Assembly (NCBI GenBank): GCA_002336675.1
Contig: DDEI01000013.1
Span: 1 to 13,895, forward strand
Reading direction: 5' to 3'
Length of the DNA: 13,895 bases
From: Flavobacteriales bacterium UBA1958
GTDB taxonomy: Bacteria > Bacteroidota > Bacteroidia > Flavobacteriales_D > Sanyastnellaceae
The translations under genes were made by a program, and so were the position numbers. Below, in pieces: positions 7,348 to 13,895 of this stretch (within the stretch, counting starts at the first letter, position 1; the number at the start of each line of letters is the position of its first letter). Under the pieces are notes generated by a model. It was not told where the DNA came from. It saw only the letters and a list, made by a program, of their open reading frames with translations, and searched no databases.

Positions 7348-7380
7348 CAAAGATAAGGCTATTCATAGAATAGCCTTATC
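7348..7380 (-). promoter_or_regulatory. Perfect hairpin in the clpP-clpX gap, overlapping a -7-like box
   Basis: GATAAGGCTATTC (7352-7364) and GAATAGCCTTATC (7368-7380) are exact inverted copies around a three-base loop. In the clpP-clpX transcript the stem is followed by only UUUG, so as a terminator it would be weak. The minus strand also reads TATCTTTG (complement of 7348-7355), an exact TAnnTTTG match 51 bases upstream of clpX, overlapping the stem by four bases. It may be an attenuator, an RNA processing or stability element, or part of a clpX promoter. No -33 element is visible. Confidence 0.6.
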
Positions 7381-7410
7381 ACTTTGTGTATTTTAGAACG
7401 AGATACTCAG

Positions 7411-8094
7411 TTACTTTTTCTTCTTTTCTAGAACTTCGTCTATCATTCCATATTCCTTAGCCTCAGCGGCTGTCATCCAGTAATCTCTATCGCTATCTGT
7501 CCATACCTCATCATAAGTCTTTCCTGAGTGATCAGCTATAATCTCATAAAGTTCTACTTTCAACTTTTGAATTTCTCTAGCCGTAATCTCTATATCTGAA
7601 GCTTGCCCGCTAGCTCCTCCCAATGGTTGGTGGATCATAACTCTTGCATGCTTAAGAGCAGTTCTTTTTCCCGTAGTACCAGCTGTCAATAATACTGCTC
7701 CCATAGAAGCTGCCATGCCAGTGCAGATAGTAGCTACGTCTGGATTGATGATTTGCATAGTGTCATAAATACCTAATCCAGCATATACACTTCCACCTGG
7801 AGAGTTAACATAAATCTGAATGTCTTTGTTGGCATCGGCTGATTCTAAAAATAACAGCTGTGCTTGAACTACATTAGCTATATAATCATCTATACCAGTT
7901 CCTAAAAATATGATTCTATCAGCCATTAATCTAGAGAATACATCTACTTCTCTGAAGGGCATATTTCTTTCTTCAATTACTGTACGCGTCATGCCTTGTG
8001 GCCCATACATATGACTCATAACGTCATGCACTACACTTGAAGTAATTCCATGATGCTTAACAGCGTATTTTTCGAATTCATTTCTATTTGTCAT
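7411..8094 (-). CDS. clpP: ATP-dependent Clp protease proteolytic subunit ClpP
   Basis: The 227-residue serine protease has the complete catalytic triad: Ser130 in GMAASMGA, His155 in MIHQP and Asp204 in DRDYW. The oxyanion motif SPGGSV (98-103) and the handle region before it are intact. Residues 1 to about 38 form an extension before the usual ClpP core; its opening EFEKYAVKHHG resembles the extension I recall in other Bacteroidota ClpPs, supporting the ATG complementary to 8092-8094, and part of it may be removed as a propeptide. ClpP assembles into a two-ring 14-mer that degrades proteins fed by ClpX in the cytoplasm. clpP is promoter-proximal to clpX. A weak -7-like box, TAAATTCG (complement of 8119-8126), lies 24 bases upstream of the start. 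The protein ends in a lysine run, EKKKK. Confidence 0.98.
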   Translation of the reverse strand: MTNRNEFEKYAVKHHGITSSVVHDVMSHMYGPQGMTRTVIEERNMPFREVDVFSRLMADRIIFLGTGIDDYIANVVQAQLLFLESADANKDIQIYVNSPGGSVYAGLGIYDTMQIINPDVATICTGMAASMGAVLLTAGTTGKRTALKHARVMIHQPLGGASGQASDIEITAREIQKLKVELYEIIADHSGKTYDEVWTDSDRDYWMTAAEAKEYGMIDEVLEKKKK

Positions 8095-8118
8095 TTCTGT
8101 GCGCTTATTTTTAAGTTC

Positions 8119-8126
8119 CGAATTTA
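8119..8126 (-). promoter_or_regulatory. clpP: Weak candidate -7 box for clpP
   Basis: The minus strand reads TAAATTCG, one base off TAnnTTTG, 24 bases before the clpP start. I see no matching upstream TTG at 17-23 bases. It is listed only because no better candidate exists in the 150 bases upstream. Confidence 0.22.
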
Positions 8127-8697
8127 CTCAATAATTTATCTCGTATGAGTAGGATTTAGTCTTTGTTTTTTATGAAAGTGTTAATAGATTCTAAACGCCT
8201 TTTTAGTATTATCACAGCAAAAAAAACTCTCTGCGGTCCAAGAAGTGATTTAATTTAACAAGCAATTTGATTCATCTCTGTGTTTGTCGCTGATTATAAC
8301 TTAGTAGACTATCTCGCATGTGAAAATTAGATATTTGATCCGAAAGAGAATGATAGATTTTAAATAAGAGGTAATCAGGATAGTGCATTTATAATTTGAT
8401 CGAATGCGGACTGCTCAGTTGATGCGGTTAAAGACACAATTTGGGATAGCGGAAAATCATGAATAGGTAAGCACAACTATGGAAATACCGATAGTAGTCC
8501 AAAATAATTTGTGTTAGAGAGGTTTTGTATGCAGGTTTAGCATTTATAATTAATAGCCCAAACACTGCCCCTTATTCACTAAGGTTTTGGCCGATTACCA
8601 GACCCTTAACCTGAATAAAACGCCTCCCTTAGCCTTAAATTTTCCCAATTCTCAAAACTTATATCAACTCCGAAACCACTTCTTCCAATCAGCCTTT
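8127..8697. other. Long intergenic region with no convincing gene
   Basis: This is the largest gene-free stretch in the window, between the divergent clpP and deaminase genes. The open frames I traced are very short (28 codons at 8172-8258, 20 codons at 8404-8466), with no recognisable product. I see no tRNA, no terminator-like hairpin with a T-run and no tandem repeat. A 12-base word, GCATTTATAATT, occurs at 8385-8396 and 8540-8551, which may be chance in AT-rich DNA. The stretch from 8587 to 8697 is open in the frame of the deaminase but is probably promoter DNA. Confidence 0.6.
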
Positions 8698-8705
8698 TAT
8701 CTTTG
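8698..8705 (+). promoter_or_regulatory. -7 box of the deaminase / S41 protease operon
   Basis: TATCTTTG matches TAnnTTTG exactly and ends 7 bases before the ATG at 8713. Transcription would start around 8709-8712, giving a leader of zero to a few bases. It also argues that the open frame upstream of 8713 is not translated. No -33 TTG is evident. Confidence 0.5.
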
Positions 8706-8712
8706 TCGAACT

Positions 8713-9183
8713 ATGTTAGAAGGAGATATCAAATATTCAGATGCTGAGAAACAACTCAGGTACGATTTAGCCTATTTAAAAATGGCATTCGTTTGGTCTA
8801 ATCTGTCCAAGTGTCAGCGAAAAAAAGTAGGAGCATTAATCGTAAAAGATGGGATGATCATCTCAGATGGTTATAACGGCTGCCCTAGCGGATTTCCTAA
8901 TTCCTGTGAGAATGAAAAAGGCGATACTCACTGGTATGTATTACACGCAGAAGCGAATGCTCTTACGAAGTTAGCCAAGAGCAGTAATAGTGCGAAAGAC
9001 GGCACTTTATATATTACACTTTCTCCATGCCGAGAGTGCAGCAAACTCATTCTGCAAGCAGGAGTAAAAAGAGTGGTTTACGTCAGAAAATACAAGGATA
9101 CGTCAGGTCTAGACTTTTTATTACAAACAGACATAGAAGTAGTGCATATTCCAGATGCGCTGGAACAATTAGCCGAGAATTAG
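8713..9183 (+). CDS. dCMP deaminase family protein (ComEB-like)
   Basis: With the ATG at 8713 the product has 156 residues, close to the usual length of bacterial deoxycytidylate deaminases. The zinc-dependent deaminase signature is complete: HAEAN (His78 as zinc ligand, Glu80 as proton shuttle) and PCRECSKL (Cys106 and Cys109 as ligands). The substrate-side motif GYNGCPSGF (53-61) is also typical. The enzyme converts dCMP to dUMP, feeding thymidylate synthesis in the cytoplasm. The frame extends upstream to a TTG at 8587, but those 42 codons do not resemble the family and contain the promoter box, so I exclude them. The S41 protease gene follows after 25 bases in a probable operon. Activity on dCMP is inferred from family resemblance; a related nucleotide substrate is possible. 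Confidence 0.93.
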   Translation: MLEGDIKYSDAEKQLRYDLAYLKMAFVWSNLSKCQRKKVGALIVKDGMIISDGYNGCPSGFPNSCENEKGDTHWYVLHAEANALTKLAKSSNSAKDGTLYITLSPCRECSKLILQAGVKRVVYVRKYKDTSGLDFLLQTDIEVVHIPDALEQLAEN

Positions 9184-9208
9184 AATTCGCTATTATTAAA
9201 TTTTTTGA

Positions 9209-10855
9209 ATGTCAGAAAACAATACGGAAAGTAAACCAAGTAAAATTTTAGCGCTGATTCCCCTATTTATAGCTTTGGGAGTAATCGTAGGAGTGTTTAT
9301 AGGAGAAAAAATCGCAGAAAGAGGGTCTTATAATTCAGGTGCCTTTTCTTCAGAGGACTCTAACCCTTCGAAGCTAGTAAATATTATAGAGTACATAGAA
9401 AGAAATTATGTGGACTCCGTGAACAAAACTCAACTTATAGATAACGCGCTAGAATCAATTTTGGAAGATTTAGATCCACATTCTTCATATTCTTCTCCAG
9501 AGGAAACCAGAGCTAGCCGCGAGCAACTTCAGGGTTCTTTCCAGGGAATAGGCATAGAATTCATGATTCTCAGAGATTCATTGGTCGTATTAGACCCTAT
9601 TCTAGGCGGTCCTTCGATGAGAGCTGGGTTAAAACCAGGAGATAGAATCATAGAAGTTGATGGATTAGGAGTTACAGGAGACACACTTACTAATGAGTTG
9701 GTGATTGGAATGCTAAAAGGGCCAGGCGGCACTAAAGTAGAATTAAAAATAGCTAGAAAATCAGAGCCGAATCCACTGTCTTTCCAGATAACTAGAGGCA
9801 GAATTCCTATCGAATCTGTGGTAAGCGATTACATGATCGATACTAAAACGGGGTACGTGAAAGTCGTTCGCTTTGCTCAGAGCACCGCTAAGGATTTTAA
9901 CTTGGCTTTACAGAGATTAGAAAATCAGGGAGCTTCACAGTTTGTAATAGATCTGCGTAGCAATGGTGGTGGATTCCTCTCCCAAGCCATAGCCATGAGC
10001 GAAGAGTTTTTAGAGCGCAACGATCTAATCGTTTTTACAGATGGGGTCCACCAGAGCAAAGAAGAAACCTTCGCCAGAAGAACAGGAAGCTACAAAGATT
10101 TCCCGCTGGCCGTACTTATCAATGAAAGCTCAGCCTCAGCAAGTGAAATCGTTTCGGGAGCGCTTCAAGATCACGACAGAGCATTAATTGTAGGAAGAAG
10201 ATCATTCGGAAAAGGACTGGTTCAAAATGAGCTTCCATTACCAGATGAAAGCTCCATAAGACTTACCATAGCTAGGTATTATACGCCATCGGGGAGGTGC
10301 ATACAGAAACCCTATGGAGATGATGTAGCTTATAATGATGATTATGAGAACAGGTATGATTCAGGAGAGTTATTTAGTAAGGACAGCATTCAGTATGCAG
10401 ACACGCTAAAATATTATACAGCAGGAAATAGAGTAGTATACAGTGGCGGAGGAATCACACCAGACTTGTTTGAACCGTTGGACACTAATTATTCGATAGC
10501 GCTATTAAATAGAGTTTCTTATAGTGGTCTGGTTAGAAGATTCTCCTTTGACAAAGCAGATTTGTCGAGAGTAAGGGTGAAAGAAAAACATCCTTCAGCC
10601 AATCTTTTCGTAGAAAGCTGGAGTATGACTGAGGCAGAATGGAGCAGTTTTGTGGATGAAATTAGAGGAGAAGACATTCCTTTCTCCGAGTTGGATTTGG
10701 CCACTTCTAGAAATGAATTAGAGCTTAGGTTAAAAGGACAAATAGGAAAATATATTTACGGTGATGAGGCACTTTATAGGGCCTACAATGAGAATGACCC
10801 GATGATGAAAACAGCATTGGCTAACATAAATAAGCCCCTTTCTAACCTAGAGTAG
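9209..10855 (+). CDS. S41 family C-terminal processing peptidase (CtpA/Prc type)
   Basis: The 548-residue protein begins with a membrane anchor (about 13-35, ILALIPLFIALGVIVGVFIG), which places the rest in the periplasm. A PDZ domain follows (about 112-185: GIGIEF to GPGGTKVELKIAR), with the substrate-binding GLKPGDRIIEVDG region at 140-152. The S41 catalytic core has RSNGGG (250-255), Ser310 in SSASASE as nucleophile, Lys335 in SFGKG as base and Gln339. The 25-residue Ser-Lys spacing equals that of E. coli Prc. These proteases cut near the C-termini of envelope proteins. The roughly 190 residues after the core form a C-terminal extension I cannot assign; it includes GGGITPD, common in this family. 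It lies 25 bases after the deaminase gene and probably shares its promoter. The ATG at 9209 puts the anchor at the N-terminus as expected. Confidence 0.95.
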   Translation: MSENNTESKPSKILALIPLFIALGVIVGVFIGEKIAERGSYNSGAFSSEDSNPSKLVNIIEYIERNYVDSVNKTQLIDNALESILEDLDPHSSYSSPEETRASREQLQGSFQGIGIEFMILRDSLVVLDPILGGPSMRAGLKPGDRIIEVDGLGVTGDTLTNELVIGMLKGPGGTKVELKIARKSEPNPLSFQITRGRIPIESVVSDYMIDTKTGYVKVVRFAQSTAKDFNLALQRLENQGASQFVIDLRSNGGGFLSQAIAMSEEFLERNDLIVFTDGVHQSKEETFARRTGSYKDFPLAVLINESSASASEIVSGALQDHDRALIVGRRSFGKGLVQNELPLPDESSIRLTIARYYTPSGRCIQKPYGDDVAYNDDYENRYDSGELFSKDSIQYADTLKYYTAGNRVVYSGGGITPDLFEPLDTNYSIALLNRVSYSGLVRRFSFDKADLSRVRVKEKHPSANLFVESWSMTEAEWSSFVDEIRGEDIPFSELDLATSRNELELRLKGQIGKYIYGDEALYRAYNENDPMMKTALANINKPLSNLE

Positions 10856-10897
10856 AGTCGAGGTAAATTAGGTTATACTTTAGTTAGGAATATTAAA

Positions 10898-10905
10898 TAC
10901 CTTTG
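10898..10905 (+). promoter_or_regulatory. -7 box of the superoxide dismutase promoter
   Basis: TACCTTTG matches TAnnTTTG exactly. Transcription would begin near 10910, leaving a leader of about 45-50 bases before the ATG at 10958. The upstream element is unclear; TTA at 10873-10875 has a 22-base spacer. No terminator is visible between the S41 gene and this box. Confidence 0.5.
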
Positions 10906-10957
10906 CTACGCCTAAAAAGGTAAATTAACAGAATATAAACAGTTAAAACAGAATATT

Positions 10958-11566
10958 ATGGCTTTCGAATTACCAGCATTACCATATGCTACAGATGCAT
11001 TAGAACCGCATATAGACACTAAGACTATGGGTATTCACCATGGTAAACATCATAACGGATATACGTCTAAGCTTAATGCTGCTATAGAAGGAACTGATCT
11101 AGCAGGAAAGAGCATAGAAGATATTCTTAAGAATTTAGACATGAATAATGGAGCTGTTAGAAATAACGGTGGAGGTTATTTTAATCACTCTTTATTCTGG
11201 ACGGTAATGTCACCTAATGGTGGTGGAGCTCCTGCTGGAGAATTGGCTTCTGCTATAGATGCAGCCTTCGGTTCTTTAGATGGGCTAAAAGAAAAATTCA
11301 ATGCTGCTGCAGGAACTAGATTTGGTTCAGGTTGGGCATGGTTATGCGCTAAAGCAGACGGTTCATTGGACGTTTGTTCTACTGCTAATCAAGATAATCC
11401 GTTAATGCCAGGAGTAGGATGCGGAGGAGCACCTATCATGGGATTAGATGTTTGGGAACATGCTTATTACCTAAATTATCAAAACAGAAGACCTGATTAC
11501 GTGTCAGCTTTCTGGAATGTGATTAATTGGGAGCAGGTAGCCGCTAATTACGCTGCTGCTCAGTAA
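10958..11566 (+). CDS. sodA: Superoxide dismutase, Fe/Mn family with Mn-type signature
   Basis: The 202-residue product is a full-length Fe/Mn superoxide dismutase with all four metal ligands: His27 (GIHHGKHH), His77 (YFNHSLFW), Asp164 and His168 (DVWEHAYY). It converts superoxide to hydrogen peroxide and oxygen; without a signal peptide it should act in the cytoplasm. The residues that separate Mn from Fe enzymes are Gly73, four before His77, and Gln145 in STANQD, both of the manganese type; iron enzymes usually have Gln at the first position and Ala at the second. Sequence alone cannot exclude a cambialistic enzyme, which some Bacteroidota possess. The gene is a single unit with its own -7 box upstream and a strong terminator downstream. 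Confidence 0.96.
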   Translation: MAFELPALPYATDALEPHIDTKTMGIHHGKHHNGYTSKLNAAIEGTDLAGKSIEDILKNLDMNNGAVRNNGGGYFNHSLFWTVMSPNGGGAPAGELASAIDAAFGSLDGLKEKFNAAAGTRFGSGWAWLCAKADGSLDVCSTANQDNPLMPGVGCGGAPIMGLDVWEHAYYLNYQNRRPDYVSAFWNVINWEQVAANYAAAQ

Positions 11567-11587
11567 TCCCATATTTAAAATTATAAG

Positions 11588-11620
11588 AAGCCCTGCTCAC
11601 ACTGTGAGCGGGGCTTTTTT
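11588..11620 (+). terminator. Intrinsic terminator after superoxide dismutase
   Basis: GCCCTGCTCAC (11590-11600) pairs with GTGAGCGGGGC (11604-11614), with one U-G wobble and a three-base loop, and is followed by six T residues. The preceding AA extends the stem by pairing with the T-run. This is a textbook intrinsic terminator that isolates the sod transcript. Confidence 0.93.
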
Positions 11621-11704
11621 ATGCGCTAGTAATTAGTCTAAAGTCTAGCGTCTGTTTCCTGAAATCTTAACTCTAAATTTTTACCAGTTAAAAACACGGT
11701 TTAC

Positions 11705-11712
11705 TATCTTCG
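11705..11712 (+). promoter_or_regulatory. nadC: Candidate -7 box of nadC
   Basis: TATCTTCG is one base off TAnnTTTG and ends 4 bases before the nadC ATG, so transcription would start at or beside the start codon. A TTA at 11681-11683 has a 21-base spacer and is a weak upstream element. A new promoter is needed here because the sod terminator lies just upstream. Confidence 0.38.
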
Positions 11713-11716
11713 CCTT

Positions 11717-12559
11717 ATGACTTTAGAAGAAGAATTATTAGAATTAGCCATTAGAGAAGACATCGGAGATGGAGATCATTCTAGTCTTTCATGTATTCCT
11801 CATGATGCTATGGGGAAAGCTAGATTACTAATTAAGGAAGATGGAATTCTAGCAGGGCTGGAGGTAGCCGCAAGAGTTTTTAAGAGGTACGATGCTGATT
11901 TAGAGGTGGAAGTACTTCTTAAAAATGGAGATGAAGTAAAATACGGAGATATAGGGTTATACGTATCTGGTAGAAAACAGAGCATCCTTTCTGCAGAAAG
12001 AGTAGTTCTTAACCTCATGCAGAGAATGAGTGGAATAGCTACGAACACTGCAAGAATAATGAAGCTCGTAGAAGGAACTTCAGTAAAGATATTAGATACA
12101 CGTAAAACCACTCCTGGATTACGCTGGTATGAAAAGAAAGCTGTAGAAATAGGAGGAGGGACCAACCATAGATTCGGTCTGTATGATATGATTATGCTAA
12201 AGGACAATCATATAGACTATGCTGGAGGAATAGAGAAAGCCATTTCTAAAGCTAAATCCTATTTAAAAGAGAAAGGAAAAAATATCCCTATAGAAGTAGA
12301 AACTAGGAATATTGATGAGGTAAAAGAAGTACTCAAGTATGGTCCTGTAGACAGAATTATGCTCGATAACTTTACATCTGATGAAATAAGAGCAGCACTA
12401 AAAGTAATAGGCGGAGAGTGCGCTACAGAAGCCAGCGGTGGAATTACAGAAGAAACAGTAAGAAGTTACGCAGAAACAGGTGTAGATTATATCAGTATGG
12501 GAGCATTAACGCATAGTGTAAAGAGTCTAGATATTAGTCTAAAAGCTATAGAAATTTAA
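11717..12559 (+). CDS. nadC: Nicotinate-nucleotide pyrophosphorylase (carboxylating), quinolinate phosphoribosyltransferase
   Basis: The 280-residue enzyme has the normal length and motifs of NadC, which joins quinolinate with phosphoribosyl pyrophosphate to give nicotinate mononucleotide in de novo NAD synthesis in the cytoplasm. Visible motifs in order are REDIGDGDHSS (13-23), ERVVLNLMQRMSGIAT (94-109), DTRKTTPGLR (127-136), GGGTNHRFGLYD (146-157), KDNH (162-165), VETRN (194-198), LDN (216-218) and EASGGI (238-243), covering the basic quinolinate-binding pocket and the phosphate-binding loops. The family usually has Thr where GDGDHSS has Ser, a mild change. The ATG at 11717 gives a start at the expected place; there is no room for a Shine-Dalgarno sequence if the proposed promoter is right. 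The YihY gene starts 2 bases after the stop codon. Confidence 0.97.
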   Translation: MTLEEELLELAIREDIGDGDHSSLSCIPHDAMGKARLLIKEDGILAGLEVAARVFKRYDADLEVEVLLKNGDEVKYGDIGLYVSGRKQSILSAERVVLNLMQRMSGIATNTARIMKLVEGTSVKILDTRKTTPGLRWYEKKAVEIGGGTNHRFGLYDMIMLKDNHIDYAGGIEKAISKAKSYLKEKGKNIPIEVETRNIDEVKEVLKYGPVDRIMLDNFTSDEIRAALKVIGGECATEASGGITEETVRSYAETGVDYISMGALTHSVKSLDISLKAIEI

Positions 12560-12561
12560 GC

Positions 12562-13512
12562 GTGTTAAATCTAGTAGAGCGCATACAGGCCACTCGTCTC
12601 TATAAAAAATGGAGAATTCTATCGGAGAGGATAAAACCTATCGGCTTCGAGGGGTTAACGCTTTATGCGGTAGGTAATTTCTTTTTGGATGGTCTTAAAC
12701 AAGGTGCGCTTACTACACGTGGAGCTGCCATAGCATTTCGATTGTTTCTGGCCTTTTTTCCGGCTATCTTGGTGATGCTCTCACTTATTCCTTTAGTTCC
12801 TATAGTAGATTTTCAAGACAACTTATTTGCCGCTATAGAACAGGTCCTGCCTGGAGATACATTTGCTTTATTCGAACAGACCATAGCCGATTTAATTCTG
12901 AACAAGCACAATGAGGTGCTTTCTGCCTCGTTTTTAGTCGGTTTATTTTTTGCTAGTAACAGTATTAACGCCATTCTTAGTGGGTTTAATGGCTCTGTGA
13001 ATCTAGAGAAGAAAGGAGGGTTGTTAAAAACCAGGTTATTCTCCTTGGGAGTCTTGTTTGTTATGGCATTAGTGGTAGTAGTCTGTATGGCTCTAGTCAC
13101 GCTGAGCGAAGTGATTTTTGACTATGGTTTTGCCCGAGTAGACATGAATGAGGGCTTAGCACAGTTTTTAGTATCCTCGGTCCGTTATATTATTATTATC
13201 ACTCTAATCTATAGTGTGGTCACGGTGCTTTACAATGTAGGGAACTTAGACATGAAAAAGTTTAAGTTTTTCTCTGCTGGTGCCATGCTTACCACTATAT
13301 TTTTCTTGATGACTACCATAGGGTTCGCCATTTATTTAAATAACTTTGGGAACTATAACGAGCTCTACGGTACACTTGGTACGCTTGTTGTTCTTTTGGT
13401 TTGGTTGGATTTTAACTGTTTAATTTTACTTTTAGGTTTTGAGTTAAATGCGAGTATTTCAAAAGCCACACTGCTATCTGATATTAAGTTAGAGCCTAAG
13501 ATGGAAGCTTAA
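12562..13512 (+). CDS. YihY/BrkB family inner-membrane protein
   Basis: The 316-residue protein has six strongly hydrophobic segments at about 57-80, 121-143, 160-185, 204-226, 237-260 and 271-297, the number expected for the YihY/BrkB family. Family-like motifs include RGAAIAFRLFLAFFPAIL (53-70), ASNSINAILSGFN (131-143) and YGTLGTLVVLLVWLDFNCLILLLG (269-292). The molecular role of the family is unsettled: it was once annotated as ribonuclease BN, which was later withdrawn, and a transport or envelope role is usually assumed. The start is GTG at 12562, two bases after the nadC stop; the next in-frame Met is at residue 72 inside the first membrane segment, so GTG is well supported. Tight spacing implies co-transcription and probably translational coupling with nadC. 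Confidence 0.92.
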   Translation: MLNLVERIQATRLYKKWRILSERIKPIGFEGLTLYAVGNFFLDGLKQGALTTRGAAIAFRLFLAFFPAILVMLSLIPLVPIVDFQDNLFAAIEQVLPGDTFALFEQTIADLILNKHNEVLSASFLVGLFFASNSINAILSGFNGSVNLEKKGGLLKTRLFSLGVLFVMALVVVVCMALVTLSEVIFDYGFARVDMNEGLAQFLVSSVRYIIIITLIYSVVTVLYNVGNLDMKKFKFFSAGAMLTTIFFLMTTIGFAIYLNNFGNYNELYGTLGTLVVLLVWLDFNCLILLLGFELNASISKATLLSDIKLEPKMEA

Positions 13513-13539
13513 CACAATTAGTAAAACAGAAAATAAAAA

Positions 13540-13895
13540 ATGAAAAAAGTACTCTTTTTAAGCTTTTTGCTTTGCCACGCTATCCTTCTGTCAGCTCAGT
13601 CTTTTACCGGGAAATGGAAAACTATAGATGATGAAACGGGTAGGCCTAAATCCATAATAGAGGTATATGAACGCGACGGAAAGATCTGCGGAAAAATCAT
13701 CAAGTTATTCAGAACTCCTGACGAAGATCAAGATCCTAAATGCAAAGAATGTAAGGGAGATAAAAAAGGCCAAAAGATTATAGGGATGGTAATTATGGAA
13801 GGCTTAGTTTGGGATGTCGATGAGTATGACGATGGAACGATTCTAGACCCTAATAATGGAAAAATATACGACTGTAAAATCTGGTTAGAAGATGG
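13540..13895 (+). CDS. DUF2147 family secreted protein, partial (C-terminus off the right edge)
   Basis: The first 118 residues are visible. They begin with a signal peptide (MKKVLFLSFLLCHAILLSAQ, cleavage probably after Gln20) that has no proper lipobox, so a soluble periplasmic or exported protein is expected. The mature part opens with FTGKWKTIDDETGRPKSIIEVYERDGKICGKI, the start pattern of DUF2147 proteins, and continues with a Cys pair, CKEC, an aspartate-rich stretch (VDEYDDGTILDP) and NGKIYDCKIWLEDG, again typical of that family. DUF2147 proteins are small secreted beta-rich proteins of unknown function, common in Bacteroidota. The start codon is 27 bases after the YihY stop, with no -7 box in the gap, so it is probably the last visible gene of a nadC-yihY operon. 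Confidence 0.88.
   Translation, partial: MKKVLFLSFLLCHAILLSAQSFTGKWKTIDDETGRPKSIIEVYERDGKICGKIIKLFRTPDEDQDPKCKECKGDKKGQKIIGMVIMEGLVWDVDEYDDGTILDPNNGKIYDCKIWLED

Noticed and set aside
8172..8258. 28-codon open frame starting MKVLIDSKRLF in the long gap
   Set aside because: No ribosome-binding site, no promoter at a suitable distance, no recognisable product; length is within chance.
8404..8466. 20-codon open frame starting MRTAQLMRLK, with another short frame in phase after its stop
   Set aside because: Too short to call, and I recognise nothing in it; could be a remnant but nothing supports that.
8385..8551. 12-base direct repeat GCATTTATAATT
   Set aside because: A single short AT-rich pair, easily due to chance, with no flanking target-site structure.
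8587..8712. A 42-codon N-terminal extension of the deaminase from a TTG start
   Set aside because: The extension does not resemble the family, needs a rare start codon and contains the TATCTTTG box; the ATG at 8713 gives the usual length.
11624..11650. Inverted repeat CGCTAG / CTAGCG between sod and nadC
   Set aside because: Only 6 bp with a 15-base loop and no U-tract; likely chance.

Overview
The window looks like ordinary chromosomal DNA of an AT-rich Bacteroidota, most likely a member of the Flavobacteriales. The pointers are promoter -7 boxes of the TAnnTTTG type, a ClpP with the N-terminal extension typical of the phylum, an LpxD-like acyltransferase next to efp, a PorV/PorQ-like outer-membrane protein, and many starts without a Shine-Dalgarno sequence. 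I see no insertion sequence, phage gene, CRISPR array or toxin-antitoxin pair, and every recognisable gene is intact apart from the two cut by the window edges.

Layout. Minus strand, 1-4248: an edge-truncated LpxD-like acyltransferase downstream of efp (elongation factor P), then a two-gene envelope operon encoding a PorV/PorQ-like beta-barrel and a large outer-membrane protein with an N-terminal helix-hairpin-helix region. Plus strand, 4403-5901: tRNA-Leu(UAG), a strong intrinsic terminator and trigger factor (tig). Minus strand, 6061-8094: clpP then clpX, converging on tig over a shared bidirectional terminator. About 620 bases without a convincing gene follow (8095-8712). Plus strand, 8713-13895: a dCMP deaminase and S41 protease pair, a Mn-type superoxide dismutase with its own promoter and terminator, then nadC, a YihY/BrkB membrane protein and an edge-truncated DUF2147 secreted protein.

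How the genes relate. Trigger factor, ClpP and ClpX form a protein folding and turnover cluster, but clpPX is inverted relative to tig compared with the common bacterial order tig-clpP-clpX. EF-P and tRNA-Leu serve translation. The LpxD-like protein, the two barrel-type proteins, the S41 protease and YihY belong to the envelope. NadC (NAD synthesis), dCMP deaminase (dUMP supply) and SOD (superoxide removal) are housekeeping enzymes.

I did not find a clear undescribed system. The best candidates for a second look are the envelope operon at 1290-4248, whose HhH region has lost its DNA-contacting glycine hairpins, the perfect hairpin between clpP and clpX that contains a promoter-like box, and the near-leaderless promoters of the deaminase gene and nadC.
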